A stretch of DNA of 58,737 nt, from positions 295,362-354,098 of the IMG/VR virus record IMGVR_UViG_3300043418_000072; one strand, given 5' to 3'. The notes beneath the pieces were generated by a model, which saw only the letters and a program-made list of their open reading frames with translations, searched no databases and had not been told where the DNA came from. Numbering within the stretch: position 1 is the stretch's first letter; every line of letters begins with the position of its first letter. Origin of the DNA: a virus. Positions 42,889-53,048 of this stretch are shown in pieces. Made by a program: the position numbers and the translations under genes.

Positions 42889-43875
42889 TTATTTGAGTTG
42901 TTTCTTAATTGTATTTACTTCTTGACGCAATTCTTTAATTGCTTCTACTAATAAAGGAACTAGTCGTTCGTACTGCACAGTTAAGTAGTTTTCTCCACTC
43001 TTGCTGTTGCCATTTACATCTCTGTCAAATGGTGCTAACGCCACTGCTTCTGGTTGTACTCGTTGAACAGCTTGAGCACTTAGGGCAACCTGTTGTGTGG
43101 TATTGTTAAATCCAAGTTCCCTGGCTAGATCGTTTTCTACATACAAGAAGCCACTTAGTTGATCTACTTTATCTAGCGCATTTTCAATCTTACTAATCTT
43201 TGTCTTCAATCGTTCATCGGAATAATAAGCTGTAACTGTTGTGGTTGCAGTAATTGCACCAGTTACTGCAAGAGGAACAATTGAATATACCCCGTTTGTT
43301 GAAATTCCCAATGTCGCCCCAGCGGCCGAAGCGGTGCCGTTTGGATGAATACCAATTGTGTCTGCGCTACCAATGCCCGCAGTACCTTGAAAATAACTGA
43401 TACCGTATGTTGACGCATTACCAAAATACCAAATTGGGTTCCTGGCCCCACTGAAGTATACTGCATTATTGAATCCGCTGTTACCACCTGATGTTACTGC
43501 ACCACTGGCTGTAACTGTTGTTGCACTAACTGAGCCACCACTTAGGTTAGTTGCAGTAGTTGCTGATGTTGCTGACGCGGCTGTTCCGCCAATGCTCAAC
43601 CCAGCTGCTGTGCCAGTTAACCCAGTACCGGGTCCACTTATTGCGCCTGACACAGTAAGAGTACTTGCCATGGAAATGGCGCCAGGGAATGTGCCTGCGC
43701 CAATATCTGCTGCGGTTAATGTAACTGCGCCCGTTCTACCCGCAACGCTTTGCACAGGGCTAGCTGTAGCAACAGAACCTTGTGGATCCCATACGCCCAT
43801 ACCTGCATCATATACGTAGGTGACGTTGTTGTTTGTGTATGTTTGTCCGTTTGTGGGACTTACTGGAAAAGCCAT
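42889..43875 (-). CDS. Tail fibre protein with S74 endosialidase chaperone
   Basis: 328 residues. The N-terminal part (MAFPVSPTNGQTYTNNNVTY, then VYDAGMGVWDPQG) is the short adaptor common in fibre proteins, followed by an Ala/Thr/Gly-rich shaft. The last 110 residues form an intramolecular chaperone of the peptidase S74 family: YYSDERLKTKISKIENALDK, where S in YSDERLK is the autocleavage serine, and a C-terminal coiled coil (LVEAIKELRQEVNTIKK). This domain folds the trimer then is released. Confidence 0.88.
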   Translation of the reverse strand: MAFPVSPTNGQTYTNNNVTYVYDAGMGVWDPQGSVATASPVQSVAGRTGAVTLTAADIGAGTFPGAISMASTLTVSGAISGPGTGLTGTAAGLSIGGTAASATSATTATNLSGGSVSATTVTASGAVTSGGNSGFNNAVYFSGARNPIWYFGNASTYGISYFQGTAGIGSADTIGIHPNGTASAAGATLGISTNGVYSIVPLAVTGAITATTTVTAYYSDERLKTKISKIENALDKVDQLSGFLYVENDLARELGFNNTTQQVALSAQAVQRVQPEAVALAPFDRDVNGNSKSGENYLTVQYERLVPLLVEAIKELRQEVNTIKKQLK

Positions 43876-46800
43876 TAAAATCTCCCTACTACTACTTCAA
43901 TAGTAGCTATGTTGTTAGTTCTGTTTTCACCTAGTGCCTTACCAATAATGCAACCAGGTTTATATAGTGCAGTCTCCATTCTTTGAGCTACACCAGGAAT
44001 ACCAGATGTAACTAGAATATCACCTTTATTTACGATACCAACTACTTTACACGGAACACGTCCGGTAAACGCAACCGGTAAACCAATTGCTTCGCTGTTC
44101 ATTAAGTAAGCTGGGTTAGTAGAAATCACACCTGCTACTCTAGTGTCATGTGACAAGTTAGTTGCTGTAATTTCTTCTTCGCCGCCGAACACAACCACTG
44201 TACCAGGCTCGTATGATTGATCACTTGCGTAGTTTTCTGCCAAGTCAGCGTATTTTGCGCTGCTCGCTAAACCAATGAAGTTAGCTGCTGTTAAGTTAGC
44301 CGATCCATCGCGCAATGCTAGTGTGTTAGCTGTTGCTGTAGTAGCTGCGTTAAATAATGCGCTGCTGATGTTTAGCCAGTTGTAGGTGCTACTTACGTTA
44401 TCGTAAACATATTTGTACATAGTACCAGTGTTACCACGGAACCATTCATCGCCCTGGATTGGGTTTGCCGGAGCGGTATTACCAGAGAAGTTGGTAATCA
44501 ATGGTCTGCTCGAACGGGTTACGTTTCCAGTAAATGCACCACCAGCAAAGGTTGGGCTTGCACTTGTTCTAATATCTTGCGGATCATTAATAGTAATAGT
44601 GCTGCCACTTGCTGTTGCAGTTACACCATTGGTACTCGCAAAAGTTAGCGTGCCGCTGCCAGCGACTGATCCTGTGCCACTTGTGCCAGCTAGCGAGAAT
44701 CCAGATGAGGTAATGCTTGCAGTAGTTAACGCAGTAACACGACCATACGCATCGGTTGTAATAACCGGAATAGTAGTTGTGCTACCCACTGTGGTTGCAC
44801 CCGGGCCCGTTGTTGGCAAGGTTACTGCAACTGATCCAGTGGATGCCGAAACAGTTAGATTGCCTGCGCCCGAACTTGATAATGCAGTAACTCCGCTGTT
44901 TGTAACGGTTACAGTAGATCCAGAAATTGCAGTAGTGATACCTGTGCCACCAGCAACAGTTAATGTGCCACCACCTGCTACTGTGCCTGACCCACTTGTG
45001 CCAGCTAAAGAAATAGTTGTGCTTACTGCGTTGCTAGTTACGCTGGTCACGCGGCCTTTGCTATCAACGGTGATAGTCGGGATGCTAGTTGCACTACCAT
45101 ATACGCCAGCGGTTACCCCACTTGCTGCTAGTGTTGCAGAGATTGATCCACTTAGTGATCCACTTGCTGTTACATCACCAGTTAATGTCAATGAGCTAGA
45201 GATAGCATTGGTTGTGATACTAGATACGCGACCTTTGCTGTCAACTACAATAGTAGGAATACTTGTTGCAGATCCGTAGTTACCGGCTGCTACACCAGTT
45301 GCTGTTAAGCTCAATCCTGCATTTGCACCGCTCGGAATGTTAGCAGTAATATCGCTAGTGTTGGCTAACGTAGTCGATGTGAATGGGCTACCGTTCGCAA
45401 AGTTTAAACTGTTGGTATATACTCCGCCTGCATATAAACTGCCACTTACACCAACGCCACCTGTTACACGTAATGCGCCGGTTGTGGTATTAGTTGCTGC
45501 TGTTCCTTGTTTCAGTGCTAGGTATCCGCCATTGCTTGCATTACCGTGGAAACGTGCAACTTCTGCGTTGGCAAAGAAACTGCCAGTTGCAACAACAATG
45601 TCTCCATAAGCCCCCGTATGATCTGTTGCTAATACCAAATTGCCGCCTAGTCCCGAATCGGCACCGGCACTAGCAAACAAATAACCATCATTGGCGTTAG
45701 TGATAGTATATGCAGGATCTGCAAACAAGTTGCCAGTGAAGCCCATGTCCATAAATCCAGTAACACCATCAGTGGTGTTGTTTGGATATGCCACAATATC
45801 TGCCGAGCCTGTAGCGTTTGTGTTGATCAATGCTGTTTGCACAAAGAACTGTCCTGCATCTAGTGCTTGACTTGATTGTGTGGCAATAATACTCGGGTTA
45901 GTTAATAGGGTGTTGCTAGCTTGGTAACCAAAGTATGCTGCGCCGTTTACGTTGATTGCTCCACTGATACCGACACCGCCCGTTACAACCAATGCACCCG
46001 AGTCCACTGTTGTGCTCGGAGTGATATCTAGAATGTTAATTGATCCAAGATCTAGTGTGTCGTAGATAAGGCCAGGATCTGTAAAATTGATAGTAGTTGC
46101 AGTTGGTTCACTAGCCACGTTACTAAACAATGTCCAGTGGTTATTATTATGGTTACGCACAAAACCAGTATGCGCATACACGTTAGATGCGCCACCAACA
46201 AAGTGACCGTAGAACCCGGTTTCAAAGTTATACGGGAATGGACTTCCTTGGAAGTATACCATCGGGCTACTTGTGCTTAATGTACTGGTGCTGATCGCAA
46301 TTAGGTTCGGCGTGTATACATTACCAACTACGTGAAGGTCACCGCCGATGTATTGTGTACCTCCGACCCCAACGCCGCCTGTTACAACCAATGCGCCGTT
46401 ACCACTGCCTGTGCTAGTAGTATTGTCAGTGATAGTGGTTATACCAGTTACGCCCAATGTACCATTAACTTGTGCGGGACCGTTTGTAGTGATTCCCGCA
46501 AATTGCGGTGATGCTGTTGTGCGTAAATCTTGAGGACTCGAAAGGCTTACGTTAGTTCCGCTTACGGCAGAAACAAATCCATTAGTGCTTGAGAATGTCA
46601 GTGACTGGCTCGCCAATGCTACTGCACCAGTACCTGTAGTACCAGCAATATCAAGAGTGGTGCTAATGCTTGCTGTGCTTAAAGCAGTTATGCGACCATA
46701 CGCATCGGTTGTAATAACAGGGATAGCACTTGAGCTACCAACTGTTGTTGCTCCGGGGCCTGTTGCCGGTAATGATAAAGTAATTGCACCAGTAGATGAT

Positions 46801-47918
46801 GACACTGTTACATTGCCTGCGCCGCTGCTTGCCAGTGAAGTTACGCCAGCGTTGGTAATTGTGATTGCTTGTCCACTTGCGCTTGTGGTAATACCAGTTC
46901 CGCCTGTAATAGCAAGTGATTGGCTTGCCAATGCCACTGTGCCTGTACCAGTTGTGCCACTAGTACTTAATGTGGTGCTAATACTTGCAGTAGTTAATGA
47001 TGTTACACGACCATACGCATCAGTTGTGATAACAGGGATAGCACTTGAGCTACCAACTGTTGTTGCTCCGGGGCCCGTTGCTGTTAATGCAATGCTTGCA
47101 CCGCTAATTGTTAAGTTGCCCGTGCCACTGCTAGTGCTTACCACACGGTTGCCCGAATCGAATACCGACCCTGCGTATACCGCGCCACTAATACCTGCAC
47201 CGCCTTGTACTACTAATGCACCAGTTGTGGTATTAGTACTTGTTGTTCCGCTGGCCGCTACAATGTTTCCAATGTTAAATAGTATTCCGCCATTATTGAT
47301 TGGGCCACCAGTATATAGTGCGCCACCAATGCCGGCTCCGCCAGCAACAGTCATTGCGCCAGTGGTAGTACTGGTACTCGATTGACTGTTTGATATAGTT
47401 ACTGTACCAGCCGACGAGAGTGTGCCGCCAGACAGTGTTGCGTTAGTTATTGTAAGATTTGCGAATGTTACTGATCCTGTGGTTCGCAAATCTTGTTGAT
47501 TAGAGATTGTCAACGTGCTACCACTTGCGACAACCGATACGCCATTTGTACTCGCAAACGATAATGATCCGCCGCTAGTAACTGACCCTGTTCCGCCAGT
47601 GCCAATTAATCCAAATGTAGTAACGGCTGTGTTTGTAGTTACCGCAGTAAGTCGACCTTTGCTATCAACAACGATAGTCGGTACAAGAGTGGCAGAGCCG
47701 TAAATGCCAGCTGATACGCCAGTTGTGTTTAAACTTAATCCAACTTCTGGGCCGACAGTTGCATTAGCCGAGATATCAGCAGTGTTACTAATACTTGTAA
47801 CAATAGACGCACCATTAGTGAACAAGTGATGATCACTGTAAATTGATCCAGTTGTTGCATCGATGTTTGCTAGGCCAACTGTAAGCCCATTGTGTACTAC
47901 AAAATTTCCGTTTGCCAT
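43875..47918 (-). CDS. Giant repeat-rich tail fibre protein (1347 aa)
   Basis: 1347 residues. It holds several copies of a Gly/Thr/Ser-rich unit with TTTGALVVQGGAGISGAVYA- and TGPGATTVGSSSAIPVITTD-type motifs, beta-structured and likely trimeric. The N-terminus MANGNFVVHNGLTVGLANID and the C-terminus (SSAKYADLAENYASDQSYEP, GTVVVFGG, NPAYLMNSEAIG) resemble long fibres of marine T4-type phages; the latter part resembles a terminal fibre domain with an ERAENYEP-type motif. A distal fibre of the long tail fibre is the likely role. Repeats invite recombination. Confidence 0.8.
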   Translation of the reverse strand: MANGNFVVHNGLTVGLANIDATTGSIYSDHHLFTNGASIVTSISNTADISANATVGPEVGLSLNTTGVSAGIYGSATLVPTIVVDSKGRLTAVTTNTAVTTFGLIGTGGTGSVTSGGSLSFASTNGVSVVASGSTLTISNQQDLRTTGSVTFANLTITNATLSGGTLSSAGTVTISNSQSSTSTTTGAMTVAGGAGIGGALYTGGPINNGGILFNIGNIVAASGTTSTNTTTGALVVQGGAGISGAVYAGSVFDSGNRVVSTSSGTGNLTISGASIALTATGPGATTVGSSSAIPVITTDAYGRVTSLTTASISTTLSTSGTTGTGTVALASQSLAITGGTGITTSASGQAITITNAGVTSLASSGAGNVTVSSSTGAITLSLPATGPGATTVGSSSAIPVITTDAYGRITALSTASISTTLDIAGTTGTGAVALASQSLTFSSTNGFVSAVSGTNVSLSSPQDLRTTASPQFAGITTNGPAQVNGTLGVTGITTITDNTTSTGSGNGALVVTGGVGVGGTQYIGGDLHVVGNVYTPNLIAISTSTLSTSSPMVYFQGSPFPYNFETGFYGHFVGGASNVYAHTGFVRNHNNNHWTLFSNVASEPTATTINFTDPGLIYDTLDLGSINILDITPSTTVDSGALVVTGGVGISGAINVNGAAYFGYQASNTLLTNPSIIATQSSQALDAGQFFVQTALINTNATGSADIVAYPNNTTDGVTGFMDMGFTGNLFADPAYTITNANDGYLFASAGADSGLGGNLVLATDHTGAYGDIVVATGSFFANAEVARFHGNASNGGYLALKQGTAATNTTTGALRVTGGVGVSGSLYAGGVYTNSLNFANGSPFTSTTLANTSDITANIPSGANAGLSLTATGVAAGNYGSATSIPTIVVDSKGRVSSITTNAISSSLTLTGDVTASGSLSGSISATLAASGVTAGVYGSATSIPTITVDSKGRVTSVTSNAVSTTISLAGTSGSGTVAGGGTLTVAGGTGITTAISGSTVTVTNSGVTALSSSGAGNLTVSASTGSVAVTLPTTGPGATTVGSTTTIPVITTDAYGRVTALTTASITSSGFSLAGTSGTGSVAGSGTLTFASTNGVTATASGSTITINDPQDIRTSASPTFAGGAFTGNVTRSSRPLITNFSGNTAPANPIQGDEWFRGNTGTMYKYVYDNVSSTYNWLNISSALFNAATTATANTLALRDGSANLTAANFIGLASSAKYADLAENYASDQSYEPGTVVVFGGEEEITATNLSHDTRVAGVISTNPAYLMNSEAIGLPVAFTGRVPCKVVGIVNKGDILVTSGIPGVAQRMETALYKPGCIIGKALGENRTNNIATIEVVVGRF

Positions 47919-47960
47919 AGTTCCATATATCCCTGCTGGCGGTTAAAATAAATTATAAAT

Positions 47961-50900
47961 TTAAATTAACACATACTCCTTGCTTACGCGAACATTAGTG
48001 TTAGCGTTAGCGGCTATAAAGTTTACGTTAACATTACCGCCACTTACTGTAGCCGATAAGACGCCAACGTTTCCATTTGTTTGCACAATACCATAAGTGG
48101 TAATTGTTGCTGTTGTTCCGTCATGGATAACTAATGCTTCCATAACTTGATGTTTTCCTGTTACTGTAGCTTGAATCAAATACTTTGCACTGCGGTATGC
48201 TGCAAGAGCAAACGCATCTACTAATGTTACTACGTTAATACCAGTCACTGATGTTGGAGCTGCTTGTCCAACCCATGCACCGCTTAGGTCCATGGTTCGC
48301 TGCAAGGTTAGGCCAGTTGGTCCACTATAGAACTCAATGCCCGATGTGTTATCTGTGCCAATAGCAACGTGACCATTGGAGCTAGATAACTGTGTAATTT
48401 CGTTAGTTGTTGTTAGCTTGCGAACGTCAATTACTGTGCCTGCACCCGGTGCAGTAGTAAATGTTAGGACGTTGGCAGTAATTGAGTAGGCTAACACTGG
48501 TAACTGTATGATACCGTTTATGCTAACAATACAGTTGTTGGTTGTCTGATTAGACGACAATGTAAAGTTTACTTGCGATCCGGTTCCGCTAAACTGCTGG
48601 TCACTAATTAAAGTGAACTGTGTACTTACTGTACTCCATGCACCTTCACTACCACCAAAGTACTCAATAGCGTTTAGTGTAGTGTTGTATCGGAACATAC
48701 CCGGTACGTCTGTACCACCTGTGTTTCCAGGGCGCTGACCGCTTGTACCTGCTGGCAACATCATACTGTCGCTGCTGTTAATAAACAACTTAGCTCCACG
48801 AACTAAGGTACTAACTGTTGCAGTATTACCAATCAAGACTTGATCGTATGTGCCATCTGGGCGAGCCCAAATTAGGTTGCTGCTGTTTACGCCAGCGACC
48901 TTAAAGTCCATCCCTGCTGTTTGGCTGCTGTTGATAGTAACTGCCTTACCAAGGACTGCATTGCCGGATACTAAGCCTGTGCCTGCTACCGAAAGGTTTG
49001 CTCCTACATAAACGTTTCCGCTTACACCAACACCGCCACTTACACGCAATGCACCAGTTGAGGTACTTGTTGCGTCAGTACCTTGAGTTAACTGAAGGTA
49101 ACCGCCGTTGCTGGTATTGCCATGGAATCTTGCAACTTCTGCAGATGTGTCAAAGCTACCAACCCCAATTACTACATCATTAAACGTACCAGCTTCACTT
49201 GTTGCTAGCACTAAGTTACCACCAAAGCCCAATTGTGGTCGAACAATTACATAACCATCATTTGGCTTAGTGATAGTATAGTTAGGGTCGTTAAACTCAC
49301 TACCGGTCATACCCAAGTCTGACCAACCACCAGTGTCTGTACCGTTGTCACCATATGCAGAGAAGTCTGCTGAGCCAGTGCTAGTGGTATTCAACATATA
49401 CATCTGTGCAAAATCCCCTACTGCATTAACTGCCGCAATAGACGAGTTAGACAATGCTGTAGTCAACGATGCTTCACCTACGTTTAGTGTCCCTTTAACA
49501 TACGCATCTCCACCAATAGCTGCGCCACCATTTGGAATAATAAATGCAGCGTCGGTTGGGTTCAATAAAGGGGCAGTAGATGCAACAACTAGGTTACCAA
49601 GAGTGGTAGCTACCCCAGTGACCTCAATATTTGTAAATTTAGCCGAGCTTGGGTCTGTTTGCCCAATGGCCATTGAGTTAATGCTACCACCAGTTAGTAC
49701 TGCATTAGCTGTACTAAAGTTAGTTACGCTCAGGGTATCAGCGTCTACTGTAACGCCAGTAATCAAGCCGCCAGTGATGTAGGCATTTGATGTAAAGAAA
49801 TTGTTAGTTGCAACATCTGTAAGGTCGATTAGTGTACCACCAATGATGTTTGCAGTGTTAGCTGAGAATGTACCAACGTGGAATGTAATTGCATTACCAG
49901 TAATTCCAGTAATTTCTCCGCCATCAAAGTTTACGTTACCTGAGAAAATATTACCAGCCGCAATTCGGTCTACCGATATGTTACCAACAATAATGTTACC
50001 AGACTGAATTCTTACGTTCGATGCACTAAAGTTAGTGGCGTGCCAATAAGTTGCTGCACCTGTTACGCCAGTAATAGACCCACTTGTAATTGCCGCAGTA
50101 CCGTTGAATGTACCAACAAAGGTTGATGCCTGGATTGTGTTTGTTCCTGGATTCATTGTGATACCAGGAGTAACAAATGCAGAGCTGTTACCAACGGTTG
50201 ATCTATCAGTGAACATTGGGTAGAAGTTCGCTGTGTTAGTTGTATCTGTTACTTCAGAATACAAGCTAACGTTAGCTGTGCTTGCTGTACCAGTTAGTAC
50301 ACCAACAATATTTCCACTGCTAAAGTTATCAACATGGAATGTAGTTGCTGCACCAGTGATACCCGTAATTGATCCACCTGTAACTAATGCGTTACCGGTT
50401 GCGAAATTAGTTGCTTGTAAGTGACCAACACCTTGCAAGTTACCGCCACTGATTTGTGCATTACCTGTACTAAAGTTGGTCGCGGTTAAAGTAGTTGCTG
50501 CACCAGTGATGCCTGTAATCGATCCGCCAGTAGCTTGAATGTTACTGGTAGTAAACTGCCCAATTACCTGTTTGTTAAAGTTCCAGCTATCTGTAGCTGA
50601 CGCATACACTAGGCTAGCTGCTGCTCCGTCGACTGTAATGCCTGCGCCGTTTGCTGCTGCTGCACTGCCTGCACCTTTAGCCACAGTAATATTTAAATCT
50701 GTTACGTCCAATGTCTGCGACTGAATAGCAGTCATTGTACCTTGAACTGTTAGGTTACCAACAACTACTGCATCCGCACCAACATATAAATTGCCACCAA
50801 TGCCTGCGCCGCCAGTTACAATTAGTGCGCCAGATCCGGTTGAGTTAGATGGTGTTACTGCGGTAACATTTACGCCACTTGCACTGAATATGCCAGTGTA

Positions 50901-52967
50901 TGGGTTCATCTTAAATGCTGCCGATACGTATGCTGCGCTGTTGCCAGTTGTGTAACGATCAGTAAACTCTGGATAGAAGTCTGTGTTAACTACAGAATTG
51001 TTTACGCTCTGATATAACGACACGTTAGCTGTGCTTGCTGTACCAGTTAGTACGCCAACAATATTTCCACTACTAAAGTTTGTCGCAGTTAATGTATTAA
51101 ACTGACCAGTCACTCCAGTTAAGCTGCCTCCTGTAACCAATGCGTTACCAGTTGAGAAATTATCAACCTGGATAGTGTTAATGCCCTGGATAAAGCCGCC
51201 ACTAATTTGAGCGTTGCCTGTGCTAAAGTTTGTTGCAGTTAATGTATTTGATTGAGCATCGAAATTAATTAGGCTGCCGCCTGTTACTTGTGCGTTACCA
51301 GAACTAAAGTTAGTTGCTGTGAAAGTAGTTGCTGCACCAGTGATACCAGTAACTGACCCGCCTGTTACTTGTGCGTTACCAGAACTAAAGTTAGTTGCTG
51401 TGAAAGTAGTTGCTGCACCAGTGATACCAGTAACTGACCCGCCAGTAATTAAAGCGTTACCTGTGCTAAGGTTTGTGGTTTGTAAGAATCCAAGTCCTTG
51501 AGCATTACCGCCAGTGATCTGAACGTTACCAGAACTAAAGTTAGTTGCAGTTAAGGTAGTTGCTGCACCGGTGATACCCGTAACCGATCCGCTTGTGATT
51601 AGTACGTTGCCGCTAGTTAAATTAGTAATGGACGCATTTAATGCGCCAACGTTACCATTGAATGAAGCTGCATAAATGTCGCCAGTTGCGCCAATGCCAC
51701 CAACTACAGTTAGCGCACCAGTTGATGTTGATGTTGAAGTAGTACCAGCTTGAGCCATAGTCGCTACCACATGCTCAACGTTACCGCCGCCACTTATAAA
51801 TTTAACAAATCTCTGCCCAGTGGTTGTACCAAGTACCAAGTTACCGCCATAACTAGATGGCGTATTTGCTTGTGTATATAGGTATGCGTCATTCTGGAAT
51901 AGTGCAGTACCTAAACTGTTATTGGGACTTGAGCTATTGTATCCATCACCTGCAATACCAAGGTCAACGTAAAATGTTGTATCAGTGCCGTTGTTGGCAG
52001 TAGCAACATAGTCAGTGGTTGCGCTACCGCCTGCGTTAATGTTTTGTGTGTTAAGTTGTGCGTACCCGTTGTAGTCTTCAGAGAACTGAGCTACCACCTG
52101 TGGTAGGATTGTGTATCCAGTTGGGATACCAGCGTATAGAGCGTTAAAGCCGGTTACTGTGTTACCAACGAAGAACGCAGAGTTAGCAGTTGTAATGTTA
52201 CCGCTAACTAAAATAATGTTACCAGTTACACTTAGGTTGCCACCAACACTGGCGTTGCCGGTAATAACTGTTTGATCTAACGTAGCAGTAGTAAAAAATC
52301 CAGCTGCTGGAGTAGTTGCGCCAATTGAAATTGCGTTTAGTGATCCACCGGTGATATCTGCGTTACCAGTTGAAAAACTAGATGCCTGAAGATATGCAAT
52401 GCCTTGTACGTTGCCGCCAAGAATTTGTGCGTTACCGGTTGAGAAGTTAGTTGCTGTTGCTGTGCTAAATGCTGCGGTGCCGGTGTGGAAGCCGTTTAAG
52501 ATCGATGCTTCAATTGTTCCTGAGAATGATCCACTTACTGCATTTAGGTTACCAATCTTAACATTAGCGAAGCCGCTATTGTTGATTGTTGTAATGCCGG
52601 TACCAGTGTCAGTTGTAGTAATTGCCTCAAAGGCTTGATCAGCTTCGACCCAAACCCAAGCGGTGTTTACGCTTCCGTACCCTGCTAGACTTGCAAGGTT
52701 ACGGTTTACAAGCATACCAATATCGTATCCTGCCAATGACCCAGTGTATCCGTTATTGAATACTACAATAGGGTCATTAACGTATGTATTTGTACTGTTA
52801 ACAGAACTAGAAACACCTGTGACCGTTAGGTTACCAACAATGCTAATGTTAGAATTTAATGTTAAATCCTGGTTAAAGTTACTACCAACTAATGTGCCGG
52901 CCGCAATCTTGGTATAGGTAATTGTACTATCAGTGATCTGATTATTCTTAATTCTAGTTACGGCCAT
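47961..52967 (-). CDS. Giant repeat-rich tail fibre protein (1668 aa)
   Basis: 1668 residues. Starts MAVTRIKNNQITDSTITYTK, a typical proximal-fibre anchor. The shaft has a repeated unit with FSTGNAQITGGSVTGITGAA- or LTATNFSSGN-type sequence, at least ten imperfect copies. Shared motifs with the 43875 protein (GGVGVSGNVYVGANL and RFHGN-SNGGYL) suggest common ancestry. The C-terminal 250 residues (FTLISDQQFSGTGSQVNFTL and DVRKLT) are a beta domain also present in the 53049 and 55094 proteins. It is probably the proximal or central part of a long tail fibre. Confidence 0.8.
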   Translation of the reverse strand: MAVTRIKNNQITDSTITYTKIAAGTLVGSNFNQDLTLNSNISIVGNLTVTGVSSSVNSTNTYVNDPIVVFNNGYTGSLAGYDIGMLVNRNLASLAGYGSVNTAWVWVEADQAFEAITTTDTGTGITTINNSGFANVKIGNLNAVSGSFSGTIEASILNGFHTGTAAFSTATATNFSTGNAQILGGNVQGIAYLQASSFSTGNADITGGSLNAISIGATTPAAGFFTTATLDQTVITGNASVGGNLSVTGNIILVSGNITTANSAFFVGNTVTGFNALYAGIPTGYTILPQVVAQFSEDYNGYAQLNTQNINAGGSATTDYVATANNGTDTTFYVDLGIAGDGYNSSSPNNSLGTALFQNDAYLYTQANTPSSYGGNLVLGTTTGQRFVKFISGGGNVEHVVATMAQAGTTSTSTSTGALTVVGGIGATGDIYAASFNGNVGALNASITNLTSGNVLITSGSVTGITGAATTLTATNFSSGNVQITGGNAQGLGFLQTTNLSTGNALITGGSVTGITGAATTFTATNFSSGNAQVTGGSVTGITGAATTFTATNFSSGNAQVTGGSLINFDAQSNTLTATNFSTGNAQISGGFIQGINTIQVDNFSTGNALVTGGSLTGVTGQFNTLTATNFSSGNIVGVLTGTASTANVSLYQSVNNSVVNTDFYPEFTDRYTTGNSAAYVSAAFKMNPYTGIFSASGVNVTAVTPSNSTGSGALIVTGGAGIGGNLYVGADAVVVGNLTVQGTMTAIQSQTLDVTDLNITVAKGAGSAAAANGAGITVDGAAASLVYASATDSWNFNKQVIGQFTTSNIQATGGSITGITGAATTLTATNFSTGNAQISGGNLQGVGHLQATNFATGNALVTGGSITGITGAATTFHVDNFSSGNIVGVLTGTASTANVSLYSEVTDTTNTANFYPMFTDRSTVGNSSAFVTPGITMNPGTNTIQASTFVGTFNGTAAITSGSITGVTGAATYWHATNFSASNVRIQSGNIIVGNISVDRIAAGNIFSGNVNFDGGEITGITGNAITFHVGTFSANTANIIGGTLIDLTDVATNNFFTSNAYITGGLITGVTVDADTLSVTNFSTANAVLTGGSINSMAIGQTDPSSAKFTNIEVTGVATTLGNLVVASTAPLLNPTDAAFIIPNGGAAIGGDAYVKGTLNVGEASLTTALSNSSIAAVNAVGDFAQMYMLNTTSTGSADFSAYGDNGTDTGGWSDLGMTGSEFNDPNYTITKPNDGYVIVRPQLGFGGNLVLATSEAGTFNDVVIGVGSFDTSAEVARFHGNTSNGGYLQLTQGTDATSTSTGALRVSGGVGVSGNVYVGANLSVAGTGLVSGNAVLGKAVTINSSQTAGMDFKVAGVNSSNLIWARPDGTYDQVLIGNTATVSTLVRGAKLFINSSDSMMLPAGTSGQRPGNTGGTDVPGMFRYNTTLNAIEYFGGSEGAWSTVSTQFTLISDQQFSGTGSQVNFTLSSNQTTNNCIVSINGIIQLPVLAYSITANVLTFTTAPGAGTVIDVRKLTTTNEITQLSSSNGHVAIGTDNTSGIEFYSGPTGLTLQRTMDLSGAWVGQAAPTSVTGINVVTLVDAFALAAYRSAKYLIQATVTGKHQVMEALVIHDGTTATITTYGIVQTNGNVGVLSATVSGGNVNVNFIAANANTNVRVSKEYVLI

Positions 52968-53048
52968 GCCAAACGCTCCAATATAACATATTTAGCCAAA
53001 AGACATTCCTTGCCAATTACGGCAAAGAATGAATTAAGTAGGTTTAGA

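Noticed and set aside
44413-47385. Long plus-strand reading frames opposite the fibre genes (for example 44413-45279 and 46585-47385)
   Set aside because: They mirror the repetitive Thr/Gly/Ala-rich codons of the minus-strand fibre proteins, lack ribosome sites, and have low-complexity Val/Pro/Thr composition.
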